From assembly GCA_034433795.1 (NCBI GenBank), contig DAOUAE010000066.1, positions 1 through 25,875 of the forward strand: a DNA stretch of 25,875 nucleotides, given 5' to 3'. The notes beneath the pieces are model-generated. The model ran no database searches and was not told where the DNA came from. It saw only the letters and a program-made list of their open reading frames with translations. The stretch is from DAOUAE01 sp034433795 (GTDB lineage: Bacteria; Chloroflexota; UBA6077; FW602-bin22; DAOUAE01). The position numbers were made by a program, and so were the translations under genes. This document shows, one piece after another, positions 13,541-22,566 of the stretch. Positions within the stretch are counted from its first letter, which is position 1; every line of letters starts with the position of its first letter.

Positions 13541-16489
13541 ATGCAGACCGCCCAGCGTGCTCGCGCACCGTCGCTCCTCGACCGACCGCTGACGGCCGTG
13601 CTGCCGCTCTCGCTGGAGGCGCTGGCCTACGGCGGGCTGCTGGTCCTGGGGCTGGCGCTCCGCCTGTGGGATCTGGGACCGCGCATGCTCCATCACGACG
13701 AGAGCCTGCACGCGGTCTACTCCTACTATCTCTACAGCGGCCGGGGCTACCGCCACGACCCCATGATGCACGGGCCGTTTCAGTTCCACATGATGGCCCT
13801 GCTGTACTTTCTCTTCGGGGTGACCGATGCCACCGCCCGGCTGGGTCACGCCCTCTTCGGGACGGCCCTTATCGCCATGCCGTACTTTCTGCGCCACCAC
13901 CTGGGACGGGTCGGAGCGCTCCTGGCGGCGGCGATGATCACCGTCTCGCCCACCCTCCTCTATTTCTCGCGCTTCGCCCGCGAGGATATGTTCGTCCTGG
14001 GCTGGACGGCCCTCCTCGTGGTGGCCTGTCTGCGCTTTCTCGACGACCCGCAGCCGCGGTACCTGTATCTGGCCGTGGCCGGCCTCGCTTTTGCCTTCTC
14101 GACCAAGGAGAACACCTATCTGACGGTGGCCATCCTGGGGGCGTTTCTGCTTCTCGTGCACAGCCGGCTGGAGATCGTCCGCTGGCTCGGTCGGTCTGGT
14201 CCGCTGACGCCGGGCAGTCAGCTGCTGCTGGTTCTGGGCACCATCTCGGCCCCGCTGGGAGCGGCGGTCTTCGGCTGGCCCTTCCTGCGGACCGACCCGG
14301 CGACAGCCGACCTCGTCTCGGTGGCGGCCTTTCTGGGGCTTCTCGGGGCCGGGGCCTGGCTCGGGCTGCGCTGGCAGCCGCGCCTCTGGGCGACCGGCGC
14401 CGTCATCTTCTGGGCGATCTTTGTCACCCTGCACACCACGTTCTTCTCCAACCCGCCCGGCTTTTTCAGCGGCACCATCGGCGGTCTGAAGTACTGGCTG
14501 GAGCAGCAGGGGGTGGCCCGGGGCGCCCAGCCCTGGTACTATTACTTCATCCTGCTCCCGCTCTACGAGTTCCTGGCCCTGCCACTGGCGCTGGCCGGCC
14601 TGGTCTACTGGTGGCGACGGAGCCACCGGCTCGCTCACTTCCTCATCTTCTGGCTGCTGGGCAGCCTGCTGGCCTACACCTGGGCGGCCGAGAAGATGCC
14701 CTGGCTGAGCGTCCACATCACCCTGCCCCTGATCTTGCTGGCGGCCCTGACCCTGGGCCGGCTGATCGAGAGCATCCCCTGGCGCCTGGCCTGGGCGGCC
14801 GGGGCTCCGCTCTACGCCCTGGCGGTGGTCCTGACCATCCTGGTCCTCGGAGCGATGCTGGGGACCGGCGACCCCTTCCAGGGGACTCCCCTCCAGCAAC
14901 AGCAGAAGATCTTCCAGCTGGTCGGACTCGGGCTCATCGGCGCCGGTTTCGCCGGCCTGGCGGTGACCACCGCCCGCCGGCTGGGCTGGCCCCTCAGCCT
15001 GAAGCTGCTGCCGCTGACCGCTCTGGCCCTGCTGGTCCCGCTCTGGCTGCGTACAGCCTGGCAGGCCGTCTATTTCCACGGCGATATTCCGGTCGAGATG
15101 ATCGTCTACACCCAGACCGCGCCCGACGTGGGGCTGGTCATGCGCGAGATCGAGCGGCTGGCCTTCCGCACCGGCGAGGGGCGCGATCTGAAGGTGGCCT
15201 ACGACAGCGGCGTCTCCTGGCCCTTCGAATGGTACCTGCGCGACTGGCGGGGGCGGGTCTTCTACGGGGCCGGGACACCGCCCCTGGACGCGCCGGTGGT
15301 CCTGGCCAGTTTTGAGAACGATGCCGAGGCCCGGGCCCGGGCGGTGCTGGGCGACCGTTACATCAGCCAGCGCTTCCGGCTCCGCTGGTGGTTCCCCGAG
15401 GACTATCGCGACCTCACCCCCGGCCGCCTCTGGAAGGCCGTTGCTGACCCGGAGACCCGCTCCCGCCTCTGGCGCTACTTCCTCTACCGCGAGCCGCTCA
15501 GTCCCCTGGGCTCGACCGATTTCGTCATGTTCGTTCGCCGCGATCTGGCCGCTGGCCCGTGGGTGGCTCCCCAGGCGGCGCCGGCGGTGGCGGCCGGTCC
15601 GGCGCCGACCGTCGCCCTGACCCCGCTGCAGATCATCGGCGGCCAGCGGGGCAGCGCCCCTGGTCAGTTCAACGAACCGAAGGGGGTGGCCGTCGGCCCG
15701 GACGGCAGCCTCTACGTGACCGACAGCCGCAACCACCGCGTCCAGAAGTTCGACGCCAGCGGACGTCTGCTGCTGGCCTGGGGCGGCGAGGGCAGTGGCC
15801 CCGGCCAGTTCAACGAGCCGTGGGGCATCGCCGTGGACCGCCAGGGCTACGTCTACGTGGCCGATACCTGGAACCACCGGATCCAGAAGTTCGACGCCAG
15901 CGGACGCTTTCTGGCCGCCTGGGGGCGCTTCGGTCACGTCACCTCGCCGCAGGACCAGCCCGGCGCCTTCTTCGGCCCGCGGGCCATCGCCATCGCCCCC
16001 GACGGCACCCTCTATGTCACCGACGCGGGCAACCATCGTCTCCAGCGTTTCGATGCCGAGGGGAACGTCCTCGGGGTCTACGGCGGACGGGGCACCGCTC
16101 CGGGCGCCTTCAGTGAACCGGTCGGCCTGGCCATCGACCGTGCCGGCAACCTCTACGTCGCCGACACCTGGAACCGGCGCATCCAGAAGTTCGACGCCGC
16201 CCTCCGGCCCCTCGCTCAGTGGCCGGTGGCCGGCTGGGAGAGCGAGTCGGTGGTCAACAAGCCCTATCTGGCGGTGGATGGGCAGGGACGGCTCTACGCC
16301 ACCGCGCCCGAGCAGCACCGTGTCATCCGGTTCGGCCCGGCCGGCCAGGTCGAGCTGGTCTGGGGACGCCTGGGGAACGAGCCCACCGCCTTCCGGCTTC
16401 CGACCGGTCTGGCCCTGGACGCGCAGGGGAATCTCTACGTGGTCGACAGCGGCAACCACCGGGTGTTGAAGTTCGGACCGCTGCCATGA
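13541..16489 (+). CDS. TIGR03663 (Agl23-type) glycosyltransferase-like membrane protein with NHL propeller
   Basis: This 982-aa protein has an N-terminal GT-C-like membrane domain (about 1-520), a soluble region (about 520-685) and a C-terminal propeller (about 700-982). The membrane part carries the signature residues of TIGR03663: HHDE (51-54), HGP (77-79) and Arg in LLYFSRFAREDMF. TIGR03663 is related to dolichyl-phosphate-mannose protein mannosyltransferases and usually occurs with DUF2298 genes, as it does here. The C-terminus has six NHL repeats of the form FNEP-x-G-[IV]-A-V...G-x-[VL]-Y-V-[AT]-D-[ST]...NHR-[VI]-QKF, which fits one closed six-bladed propeller, probably outside the cell, able to bind protein or glycan. 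The ATG is 6 nt after the preceding stop with GAGAGG upstream. The gene overlaps the next one by 4 nt (ATGA). Confidence 0.85.
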   Translation: MQTAQRARAPSLLDRPLTAVLPLSLEALAYGGLLVLGLALRLWDLGPRMLHHDESLHAVYSYYLYSGRGYRHDPMMHGPFQFHMMALLYFLFGVTDATARLGHALFGTALIAMPYFLRHHLGRVGALLAAAMITVSPTLLYFSRFAREDMFVLGWTALLVVACLRFLDDPQPRYLYLAVAGLAFAFSTKENTYLTVAILGAFLLLVHSRLEIVRWLGRSGPLTPGSQLLLVLGTISAPLGAAVFGWPFLRTDPATADLVSVAAFLGLLGAGAWLGLRWQPRLWATGAVIFWAIFVTLHTTFFSNPPGFFSGTIGGLKYWLEQQGVARGAQPWYYYFILLPLYEFLALPLALAGLVYWWRRSHRLAHFLIFWLLGSLLAYTWAAEKMPWLSVHITLPLILLAALTLGRLIESIPWRLAWAAGAPLYALAVVLTILVLGAMLGTGDPFQGTPLQQQQKIFQLVGLGLIGAGFAGLAVTTARRLGWPLSLKLLPLTALALLVPLWLRTAWQAVYFHGDIPVEMIVYTQTAPDVGLVMREIERLAFRTGEGRDLKVAYDSGVSWPFEWYLRDWRGRVFYGAGTPPLDAPVVLASFENDAEARARAVLGDRYISQRFRLRWWFPEDYRDLTPGRLWKAVADPETRSRLWRYFLYREPLSPLGSTDFVMFVRRDLAAGPWVAPQAAPAVAAGPAPTVALTPLQIIGGQRGSAPGQFNEPKGVAVGPDGSLYVTDSRNHRVQKFDASGRLLLAWGGEGSGPGQFNEPWGIAVDRQGYVYVADTWNHRIQKFDASGRFLAAWGRFGHVTSPQDQPGAFFGPRAIAIAPDGTLYVTDAGNHRLQRFDAEGNVLGVYGGRGTAPGAFSEPVGLAIDRAGNLYVADTWNRRIQKFDAALRPLAQWPVAGWESESVVNKPYLAVDGQGRLYATAPEQHRVIRFGPAGQVELVWGRLGNEPTAFRLPTGLALDAQGNLYVVDSGNHRVLKFGPLP
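15650..16480 (+). repeat. Six NHL-repeat coding units with near-identical DNA
   Basis: The propeller-coding part shows repetition at the DNA level as well as in protein. The string CAGAAGTTCGACGCCAGCGG occurs at about 15744-15763 and again at about 15884-15903, and a close third copy is at about 16181-16200. GGCCAGTTCAACGAGCCG-like units recur too. This points to fairly recent blade duplication or ongoing recombination among blades. Confidence 0.7.
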
Positions 16490-18834
16490 GAGGCACGCTG
16501 GACCTGGCCGCTACTCTCAGCCGGGGGCGCACGCGCCTGACGCTCCTGGCGGTCGGCCTCTGGCTGACGATTAACCTGGTCCTGGTCGGCCTCTTCCTCT
16601 GGGCCCGCGACGACTATCTCCTGGTGGAGATCGCCGTCGCCCCGACCGAGGTGCGGGCCACCGTCAACCAGGTGACGTTCGCCGTCGCCCCCGTGACCAC
16701 CGGCGACGGCCTGGGCCTGTATCTGGCCGGCGCCACCTACCCCCAGCCTCCATCCTGGTTGGCGAGCACACCGCTGGGCCAGCCTCTGCTCTGGCTGTTT
16801 GACTGGATCGCCGACCGCAACGCGCCGGCCGGCTGGACCGGGCTGGTGCTCCAGCGGGGCGAGGAGAGCCGGCCGCTCGTGGTGGAGGGGTGGGAGGGGA
16901 CGGTCTGGCGCCCGCTGGGCCGGCCCTGGCGTCGGGATGGCCCTCTCCTCACGACCGGCACGGCCGGCCTCCTTCTCTATCCCGGTGCCGGGGACGAGTA
17001 CCGTCTGCGGGCGCTCCTGGTCCGGGGGCAGGGGCCGGCCGGGATCGTGGTGCGGGCGGATGCCCAGGGGAACGGACTGCTGTTCCTGGTGCGGCCGGAG
17101 CACCGGGACGCCAGCTGGTGGCTCCTGCAGTCGGGGCGGTGGGTCGGACCGCTGGCCGGGGGCAGTTTCCCCCGGCCCGATGTGGCGTTCGTCAAGGACA
17201 CGTTGCGCCTGCTGCTGGGCAACTACTTCTACGGCCTGGCTCTGGCGGGGGTGGTGGTGGGCGGGGGACTCCTGGCCGGCGTGGTCGGGCGGGCGCCGGC
17301 GGTTGTAGGGGGCAGTCCCCCGGCCAGCGCGCCGGCGCGGCGCCGGCCGCTGGTGCCGGTGGCGGTCGCCGGGATCTTCCTGGTGAGTCTCCTGGCCACC
17401 GGCCTCATCGCCCGGCTGATCCTGGAGGGGATTCCCCACGTGCAGGACGACGTCGCCTACCTCTTCCAGGCCAAAACGTTCGCCCTGGGACGCCTCTGGG
17501 TGCCGCTCCCGCCGGTGCCAGAGTTCTTTGAGCACGAGTTCATCGTCATGCGCGAGGGGCGCTGGTTCAGCAAATACCCGCCGGGCCACGCCCTCTTTCT
17601 CGCCCTGGGGGTGCTGGCCGGCGCTCCCTGGATCGTCAATCCGCTGGCCGGTTCGCTGGCGCTGGTGATGGTCTATCGCCTCGGCCGAACCCTCTACGAC
17701 CGGGCGACCGGGCTGCTGGCGGCGGCCCTGGGGCTGACCTCTCCCTTCTTCCTTTTCCTCTCGGGCTCGATGATGGCTCATCCGACGACCCTGCTCTGCC
17801 TGCTGGTGGCGATCGACGGGCTGGTGCGGGCGGTGCGGTTCCGCAGCCTGACGAGCCTCTGGTGGGCGGGCGCGGCCTGGGGGCTGGCCTTTCTGGTGCG
17901 ACCCTGGACGGCGCTGGTGGTCATCGCGCCCTTCCTCCTCTGGACCTTCTGGCGGCTGCCGGGAAGCCGGGCGCGGCTGCTCCTGTGGGGCGTGGGAGCG
18001 CTGCCCCTCCTGGCCTTCTATCTCTGGTACAACTGGCAGCTGGCCGGCCATCCGCTCCGCAGCACGCTGGAGCTCTGGTGGTCGTTCGACCGGCTGGGCT
18101 TTGGTCCGGACCACGGGCCCTGGGGGCATACGCTGGGCAATGCCCTGTACAATATGGGCCGGAACCTGGCCGAGCTCAGCCGGCACCTCTTCGGCTGGCC
18201 ACCGTTTTTCACCTTCATCTTCGCCCTGGCTCTCTTCGCCAGCGGCCGGGCCCGCGCCGAGGACTGGCTGCTGCTGAGCGGGGTGCTGGCGCTTATCGGC
18301 GGGTATCTCCTCTGGTGGGCTGATGGCATTATGTACGGCCCGCGCTTCTACTTCGAGGCGCTGGGCTTCCTCCTGCTGCTGACGGCTCGGGGAGCGGTCG
18401 AGCTGACGCGGGCTGGTCCGGCCCTCCTCCAGCGCTGGGGGCTGGAGGCCGGCAGTCTGTGGGCCCGGCGGGTCAGCCGCGCCCTCGTCGGTCTGGTCAT
18501 GGTCGGGCTGGCGGCCCTGAACCTGGGCCTCTACCTGCCGGAGCAGGTGGCGGCCCACCACGGCTACAACTACGTCAGCCGGCGGGCTCTGGACACGGTC
18601 GAGCGGGCCGGTGTCCACCACGCGATCGTGCTGGTCGACCCCGGACCGCCCTACGCCTGGTGGAACTACGGCATGGTCTTCTCGGCCAACTCGCCCCTCC
18701 TCGACACCGACGTCATCTACGCCCGCGATCTGGGCGAGGCCGCCCTGCCGCGTCTGCGGCAGGCCTTCCCTGACCGGGCCATCTACCGGCTGCGCGGCGA
18801 CCAGGTCGTCCCGGTCGACGGCCCCCGGCCTTGA
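16486..18834 (+). CDS. GT39-like membrane glycosyltransferase with N-terminal extracytoplasmic domain
   Basis: This is a 782-aa protein. I place the start at the ATG at 16486, which forms a 4-nt ATGA overlap with the preceding stop; the frame stays open further upstream but that stretch lies inside the preceding gene. One membrane helix (about 16-39) is followed by a mostly beta-type extracytoplasmic domain (about 40-240). Two further helices (about 245-262 and 290-310) lead into a GT-C domain with the acidic motif VQDDVAYLFQA (D321, D322), the KYPPGHALF motif typical of PMT-like enzymes, and many helices. The likely role is transfer of a sugar from a polyprenyl-phosphate donor to an acceptor outside the cell. 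The N-terminal domain is not recognised. Donor and acceptor are unknown. Confidence 0.75.
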   Translation: MRGTLDLAATLSRGRTRLTLLAVGLWLTINLVLVGLFLWARDDYLLVEIAVAPTEVRATVNQVTFAVAPVTTGDGLGLYLAGATYPQPPSWLASTPLGQPLLWLFDWIADRNAPAGWTGLVLQRGEESRPLVVEGWEGTVWRPLGRPWRRDGPLLTTGTAGLLLYPGAGDEYRLRALLVRGQGPAGIVVRADAQGNGLLFLVRPEHRDASWWLLQSGRWVGPLAGGSFPRPDVAFVKDTLRLLLGNYFYGLALAGVVVGGGLLAGVVGRAPAVVGGSPPASAPARRRPLVPVAVAGIFLVSLLATGLIARLILEGIPHVQDDVAYLFQAKTFALGRLWVPLPPVPEFFEHEFIVMREGRWFSKYPPGHALFLALGVLAGAPWIVNPLAGSLALVMVYRLGRTLYDRATGLLAAALGLTSPFFLFLSGSMMAHPTTLLCLLVAIDGLVRAVRFRSLTSLWWAGAAWGLAFLVRPWTALVVIAPFLLWTFWRLPGSRARLLLWGVGALPLLAFYLWYNWQLAGHPLRSTLELWWSFDRLGFGPDHGPWGHTLGNALYNMGRNLAELSRHLFGWPPFFTFIFALALFASGRARAEDWLLLSGVLALIGGYLLWWADGIMYGPRFYFEALGFLLLLTARGAVELTRAGPALLQRWGLEAGSLWARRVSRALVGLVMVGLAALNLGLYLPEQVAAHHGYNYVSRRALDTVERAGVHHAIVLVDPGPPYAWWNYGMVFSANSPLLDTDVIYARDLGEAALPRLRQAFPDRAIYRLRGDQVVPVDGPRP
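17308..17321 (+). repeat. GGGGG-CAGT-CCCCC hairpin inside a coding linker
   Basis: A 5-bp perfect G/C stem with a CAGT loop lies within the codons of a Gly/Ser/Pro/Ala linker (VVGGSPPASAPARR) of the 782-aa protein. A similar 14-nt palindrome, GGGGGGCGCCCCCC, lies at 7355-7368 in a comparable linker of the 1569-aa protein. It may be a remnant of a small dispersed repeat, or a chance product of high GC. Confidence 0.35.
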
Positions 18835-18859
18835 CAGTGGGGTGTGTGGCTGCCATACT
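18831..18859 (+). promoter_or_regulatory. Internal promoter giving a near-leaderless mRNA
   Basis: A perfect TTGACA (18831-18836, overlapping the preceding TGA stop), a 17-nt spacer ending in TGC, and CATACT (18854-18859) form a good extended -10 promoter. Transcription would begin near 18866, only about 2 nt before the ATG at 18868. This is by sequence the best -35 within the cluster and would allow the last genes to be expressed separately. Confidence 0.5.
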
Positions 18860-21800
18860 GCCGGCCGATGCACGGCTCGCTCTCGCTTCCGCCCGCTTCT
18901 TCCACTGGACCACCGCCGGCCTTCGCTGAACGACGGGCCCGCTGGCGGACGGTCATCGGCGGCACCCTCGGCCTGCTGCTGGCTCTCGGCGCCCAGGTTT
19001 TTCTGGCCGGGTCGGCCCTGCTGGAGGGAGTGCTCCTGGCGCTGATCGCCGGCCTGGTGGTGATCCGCACCCTCCCGGCCAGCGCGACCGTGACCGGGAA
19101 CGCTGTCGTGGTGGCCCGCCGGCCGGCCTGGTGGTCCCCGCTCCCTCTCGGCGGCCTGGTCGCCGCCCTCGCCTTGAACGGCCTGGCTCTCTGGCTCCTG
19201 GCGCGGCCGGCCGACCGCACGCTGGCCCTGGGGCTGTATGCGCTCAGCCTGGGCTGTCTGCTCGGGGCGGGCTGGTGGGCGGACGGCCGCCCGTGGCCGC
19301 GTCTGGGGGCCCTGACCCGGGGCGAGTGGCTGGGCCTGGGGGCTCTTCTCGGACTGGCCCTTTTCTTCCGGCTCTACCGCCTGGCCGATGTGCCCTTCGG
19401 TCTCTGGTTCGACGAGGCCTTCACCGGTCTGCGGGTGGTGCAGATCATGCGCGATCCCACCTTCCGACCGGTCTACGAGGCGGGGCTGGCCCAGCAGCCG
19501 GCGCTGTGGTGGTATCTCCTTGTGCCCTTCGTGGCGATGTTCGGCGAGAACGCGCTGGCCCTGCGGCTGGGAGCGGTGCTGGGCGGGGTTCTGAGTGTCC
19601 CGGCCGTTTTCCTGCTGGGCCGGGTCCTCTTCGGCGGACGGGTGGGGCTGCTCGCCGGCTTCGTCATCGCCGTGCTGGCCTGGCACGTGACCTTCAGCCG
19701 GATCGCCTTCAACGCCATCTGGTCGGTCACCCTCGACGCCCTGGCGGCCTATCTCTTCGTCCGGGCGCTGCGGCGGCGGGCCTGGAGCGACTACCTCCTG
19801 GCCGGGCTGGTGCTCGGGCTGGCCCTGAACATGTACTACACCAGCCGTCTCCTGCCCGTGATTCTGGGGCTCTACAGCCTGCACCGTCTGGCCCGGGAGC
19901 GGCTGGCCTTTCTCCGGGCCCAGGCTCCCGGTCTCCTCCTCTGGGGGCTGATGACCCTGCTCACGGTCAGCCCGCTCCTGCAGTACGCCATCCTCTTTCC
20001 GCGGGAGTTCACCAGCCGGATGGAGCAGGTGACGATTTTCAAAGAGATCGAGCAGGCAGGGTCGGTTCGACCGTTGCTCGACAACCTGGTCCGGCACCTC
20101 CTGATGTTCCACCGCGCCGGCGACCGCAACGGCCGCCACAACCTGCCCGGCGCCCCGCACCTCGACCCGCTCACCGGGGCGCTGGTGCTCCTCGGGCTGG
20201 CGCTGGCGCTGGCCCGCTGGCGGCAGCCGGCCTGCGGTCTGGTCCTGGCCTGGGCCGTGCTGATGCTCAGCGGCGGGGTCTTCTCGCTGACCTTCGAGGC
20301 TCCCCAGGCGCTGCGGACGATCGACGAGACCGTCGCCGTGGCCCTGCTGGCCGCTCTGCCGCTGGCCCATCTCGGTGAGGCGCTGGCCGGGCTGGGCCGG
20401 CCGGTGGGGTGGCTCGGCCGCCTGGCCGGGGCGGGCCTGCGGACCGGTGGTCTGGTCGCGGCCGGCGGGATAGCCGTCGCGGTGGCTTTCGTCGGCCTCT
20501 ACCATTTCGACCGCTACTTCCGGCGGCAGGCCGGCGACTTCGCCGTCTGGGCGGCCTTCTCCACCGCCGAGACGCTCATCGCCCAGACCGTCAACCGGCT
20601 GCCGCCCGAGACCGGGGTCTACCTGGGCGAGCGGTTTCTGGGTGCCCCGACCCTGCGTTTTCTGGCTCCCCGGCTGCACGATGAAGGCCAGCACCGCCGC
20701 TTCGACCCGGCGCTCCAGCCCCCCTTCGCCGAGGCCGGGCCGGTCGCGGTCTTCCTCGACGAACACCAGGCTCCGCTGGTCGATCTGCTGCGCCAGGTCT
20801 ACCCGGGGGCCATGGTCACCGCCCACGCGCCGCCGTTCGGTGGACCGGTGGTTCTCTTCGCGGTGGTCATCCCGGCGGACCAGGTGCGGGCCCTCCAGGG
20901 GGTGCGGCTCCAGGTCTGGGCGGGGGCCGCCGAGGGACCGCCACTGCGCACCGAGACCCTGCCGACAGTCGCCACCCCCGGGCCGGCCCCGCCCGGGGTG
21001 GTCGAGTGGCAGGGGGTGCTGGTCGCGCCGCACTACGGTCGCTATCTTTTCCGGCTGAATGGAGCCGGGCGGGCCGACCTCTGGCTGGACGGCCAGCCGG
21101 TGATCGCCGGGGGCGCTGAGGGGAGTGTGACCCTGGCCCGGGGCCGGCACTCCCTGCGTCTGCGTGTTATGGTCGAGCGGGCTGAGCCGCTCGCGCTCTG
21201 GTGGCAGCCGCCGGGCGGCGCCGCACTGGGGCCGGTTCCGCCCACGCTCCTCTTCAGCCCCACCGTCCCGGTCACCGGGCTCCTGGGCCGCTACTACCAG
21301 AACCCCGCCTGGGCCGGCGAGCCGGCGCTGGTCCAGATAGACCCGCTTCTGGCCTGGCGGGTTCACCTGCTGCCGCTGCCCCGGCCCTACAGTGTCGAGT
21401 GGACCGGCCGGATCACGGTGCCGGTCGCCGGGGTCTACCGCTTCGGGACACGCTCCGTCGACCAGTCCTGGCTCTACATCGATGAGCGTCTGGTGGTGGA
21501 CAACAGCGGGGCGCCCGACCAGTACCGTGAGGGGGCGCTCGCCCTGACTCCGGGCGAGCACACCATCCGGGTACGCTTTCTCGACCGGACCAGTTTCACG
21601 TTCATTCAGGTCTACTGGACCCCGCCCGGTGGTCAGCGTCAGATCCTCCCCAGCGCCGTTCTCCGCCCCGCCGCTCCAGTAGGGACGCCGCCCCCGGTCG
21701 CCGCGCCACCCCTCCCGGCCAGCCCGCTACCGGCCGAACGGCGTCTGAGCCTGGGCGGGTTCGGCCAGGGCCCCGGCCAGTTTCACGAACCGCACGATGC

Positions 21801-22566
21801 GGCGGTGGACAGCCAGGGGAATATCTACGTTGCGGACACCCGGAACCGGCGGGTGCAGAAGTTCGATCCGCAGGGGCGTTTTCTTCTGGCCTGGGGTGGG
21901 CCGGGCACAGGCGACGGCCAGTTTGAGGAGCCGTTCGCCATCGTGGTAGAGCCCCAGGATCGCGTGCTCGTTCTCGACCCGCCGACCGGCCGCCTGCAGC
22001 GCTTCACCGCCGACGGGCAGTTCCTCGAGACGCTCGGTGGTCCGGGCGCTGGCTTCTACTTCCCCCGCGGGTTGACCCTCCTGCCCGACGGCACCCTGCT
22101 CCTGGCCGACACCGGCACCAGCCGGGTGGTGCGGTTGAGCCCACGGGGCGAGGTCCTGGGGGTCATCGGCGAGCGCGGCACGGCCGACCACCAGCTCAGC
22201 GAGCCAACCGGCGTGGCGGTGGACGGCCAGGGACGGGTCTACGTGGCCGACCCGACCAACGGCGCGATCGTCGTCTACCGCCTCGACGGCCAGTACCTCG
22301 GCCGCTGGCCGATCCCCCGGACCGGCACCTACCATGGCCCGCACCTGGCGGTGGTGGGCGACCGCCTCCTCTGTGCCACCGACCCGGAGAACCACCGCCT
22401 GACCTGCTTCGACCTGGCTGGTCGGCCGGTCGGTCAGCTCGAGAGCCCCGGGTCCGGTGCCGCCCCCTTCCGCCGGCCGGTCGGACTGCGGGCCCTGGCC
22501 GACGGCTCGCTCCTGGTGGTCGACCCCGAGGACCATCGGGTGCACCGGATCGTCCTCCGACCATGA
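18844..22566 (+). CDS. GT39-like membrane glycosyltransferase with two PA14-like domains and NHL propeller
   Basis: This is about 1240 aa from the GTG at 18844 (GTGGGG upstream); the ATG at 18868 would give 1232 aa and fits the internal promoter, so the start is uncertain. Helices at about 35-125 precede a GT-C domain whose outside acidic motif is WFDEAFTG (D190, E191). The next part (FNAIWSVTLDALAAYL, NMYYTSRLLP) is typical of PMT-like transferases. After the membrane part (to about 560) and a soluble segment come two PA14-like beta domains (about 706-795 and 808-945); the second starts with GLLGRYYQNPAWAG and has SWLYIDERLVVDN and GEHTIRVRF. Six NHL repeats end the protein (about 965-1240). 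PA14 domains often bind carbohydrate, so the outside part probably holds a glycan. It overlaps the next gene by 4 nt. Confidence 0.82.
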   Translation: MWLPYCRPMHGSLSLPPASSTGPPPAFAERRARWRTVIGGTLGLLLALGAQVFLAGSALLEGVLLALIAGLVVIRTLPASATVTGNAVVVARRPAWWSPLPLGGLVAALALNGLALWLLARPADRTLALGLYALSLGCLLGAGWWADGRPWPRLGALTRGEWLGLGALLGLALFFRLYRLADVPFGLWFDEAFTGLRVVQIMRDPTFRPVYEAGLAQQPALWWYLLVPFVAMFGENALALRLGAVLGGVLSVPAVFLLGRVLFGGRVGLLAGFVIAVLAWHVTFSRIAFNAIWSVTLDALAAYLFVRALRRRAWSDYLLAGLVLGLALNMYYTSRLLPVILGLYSLHRLARERLAFLRAQAPGLLLWGLMTLLTVSPLLQYAILFPREFTSRMEQVTIFKEIEQAGSVRPLLDNLVRHLLMFHRAGDRNGRHNLPGAPHLDPLTGALVLLGLALALARWRQPACGLVLAWAVLMLSGGVFSLTFEAPQALRTIDETVAVALLAALPLAHLGEALAGLGRPVGWLGRLAGAGLRTGGLVAAGGIAVAVAFVGLYHFDRYFRRQAGDFAVWAAFSTAETLIAQTVNRLPPETGVYLGERFLGAPTLRFLAPRLHDEGQHRRFDPALQPPFAEAGPVAVFLDEHQAPLVDLLRQVYPGAMVTAHAPPFGGPVVLFAVVIPADQVRALQGVRLQVWAGAAEGPPLRTETLPTVATPGPAPPGVVEWQGVLVAPHYGRYLFRLNGAGRADLWLDGQPVIAGGAEGSVTLARGRHSLRLRVMVERAEPLALWWQPPGGAALGPVPPTLLFSPTVPVTGLLGRYYQNPAWAGEPALVQIDPLLAWRVHLLPLPRPYSVEWTGRITVPVAGVYRFGTRSVDQSWLYIDERLVVDNSGAPDQYREGALALTPGEHTIRVRFLDRTSFTFIQVYWTPPGGQRQILPSAVLRPAAPVGTPPPVAAPPLPASPLPAERRLSLGGFGQGPGQFHEPHDAAVDSQGNIYVADTRNRRVQKFDPQGRFLLAWGGPGTGDGQFEEPFAIVVEPQDRVLVLDPPTGRLQRFTADGQFLETLGGPGAGFYFPRGLTLLPDGTLLLADTGTSRVVRLSPRGEVLGVIGERGTADHQLSEPTGVAVDGQGRVYVADPTNGAIVVYRLDGQYLGRWPIPRTGTYHGPHLAVVGDRLLCATDPENHRLTCFDLAGRPVGQLESPGSGAAPFRRPVGLRALADGSLLVVDPEDHRVHRIVLRP

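Noticed and set aside
11846..16459. Very long minus-strand open frame (about 1537 codons) opposite the TIGR03663-like genes
   Set aside because: It is a high-GC antisense shadow: rich in Gln, Arg, Pro, Gly and His, with no hydrophobic pattern or known motif, while the plus strand encodes recognisable families. The same holds for the long minus-strand frames at 16435-21561, 9236-11734 and 6550-8988.
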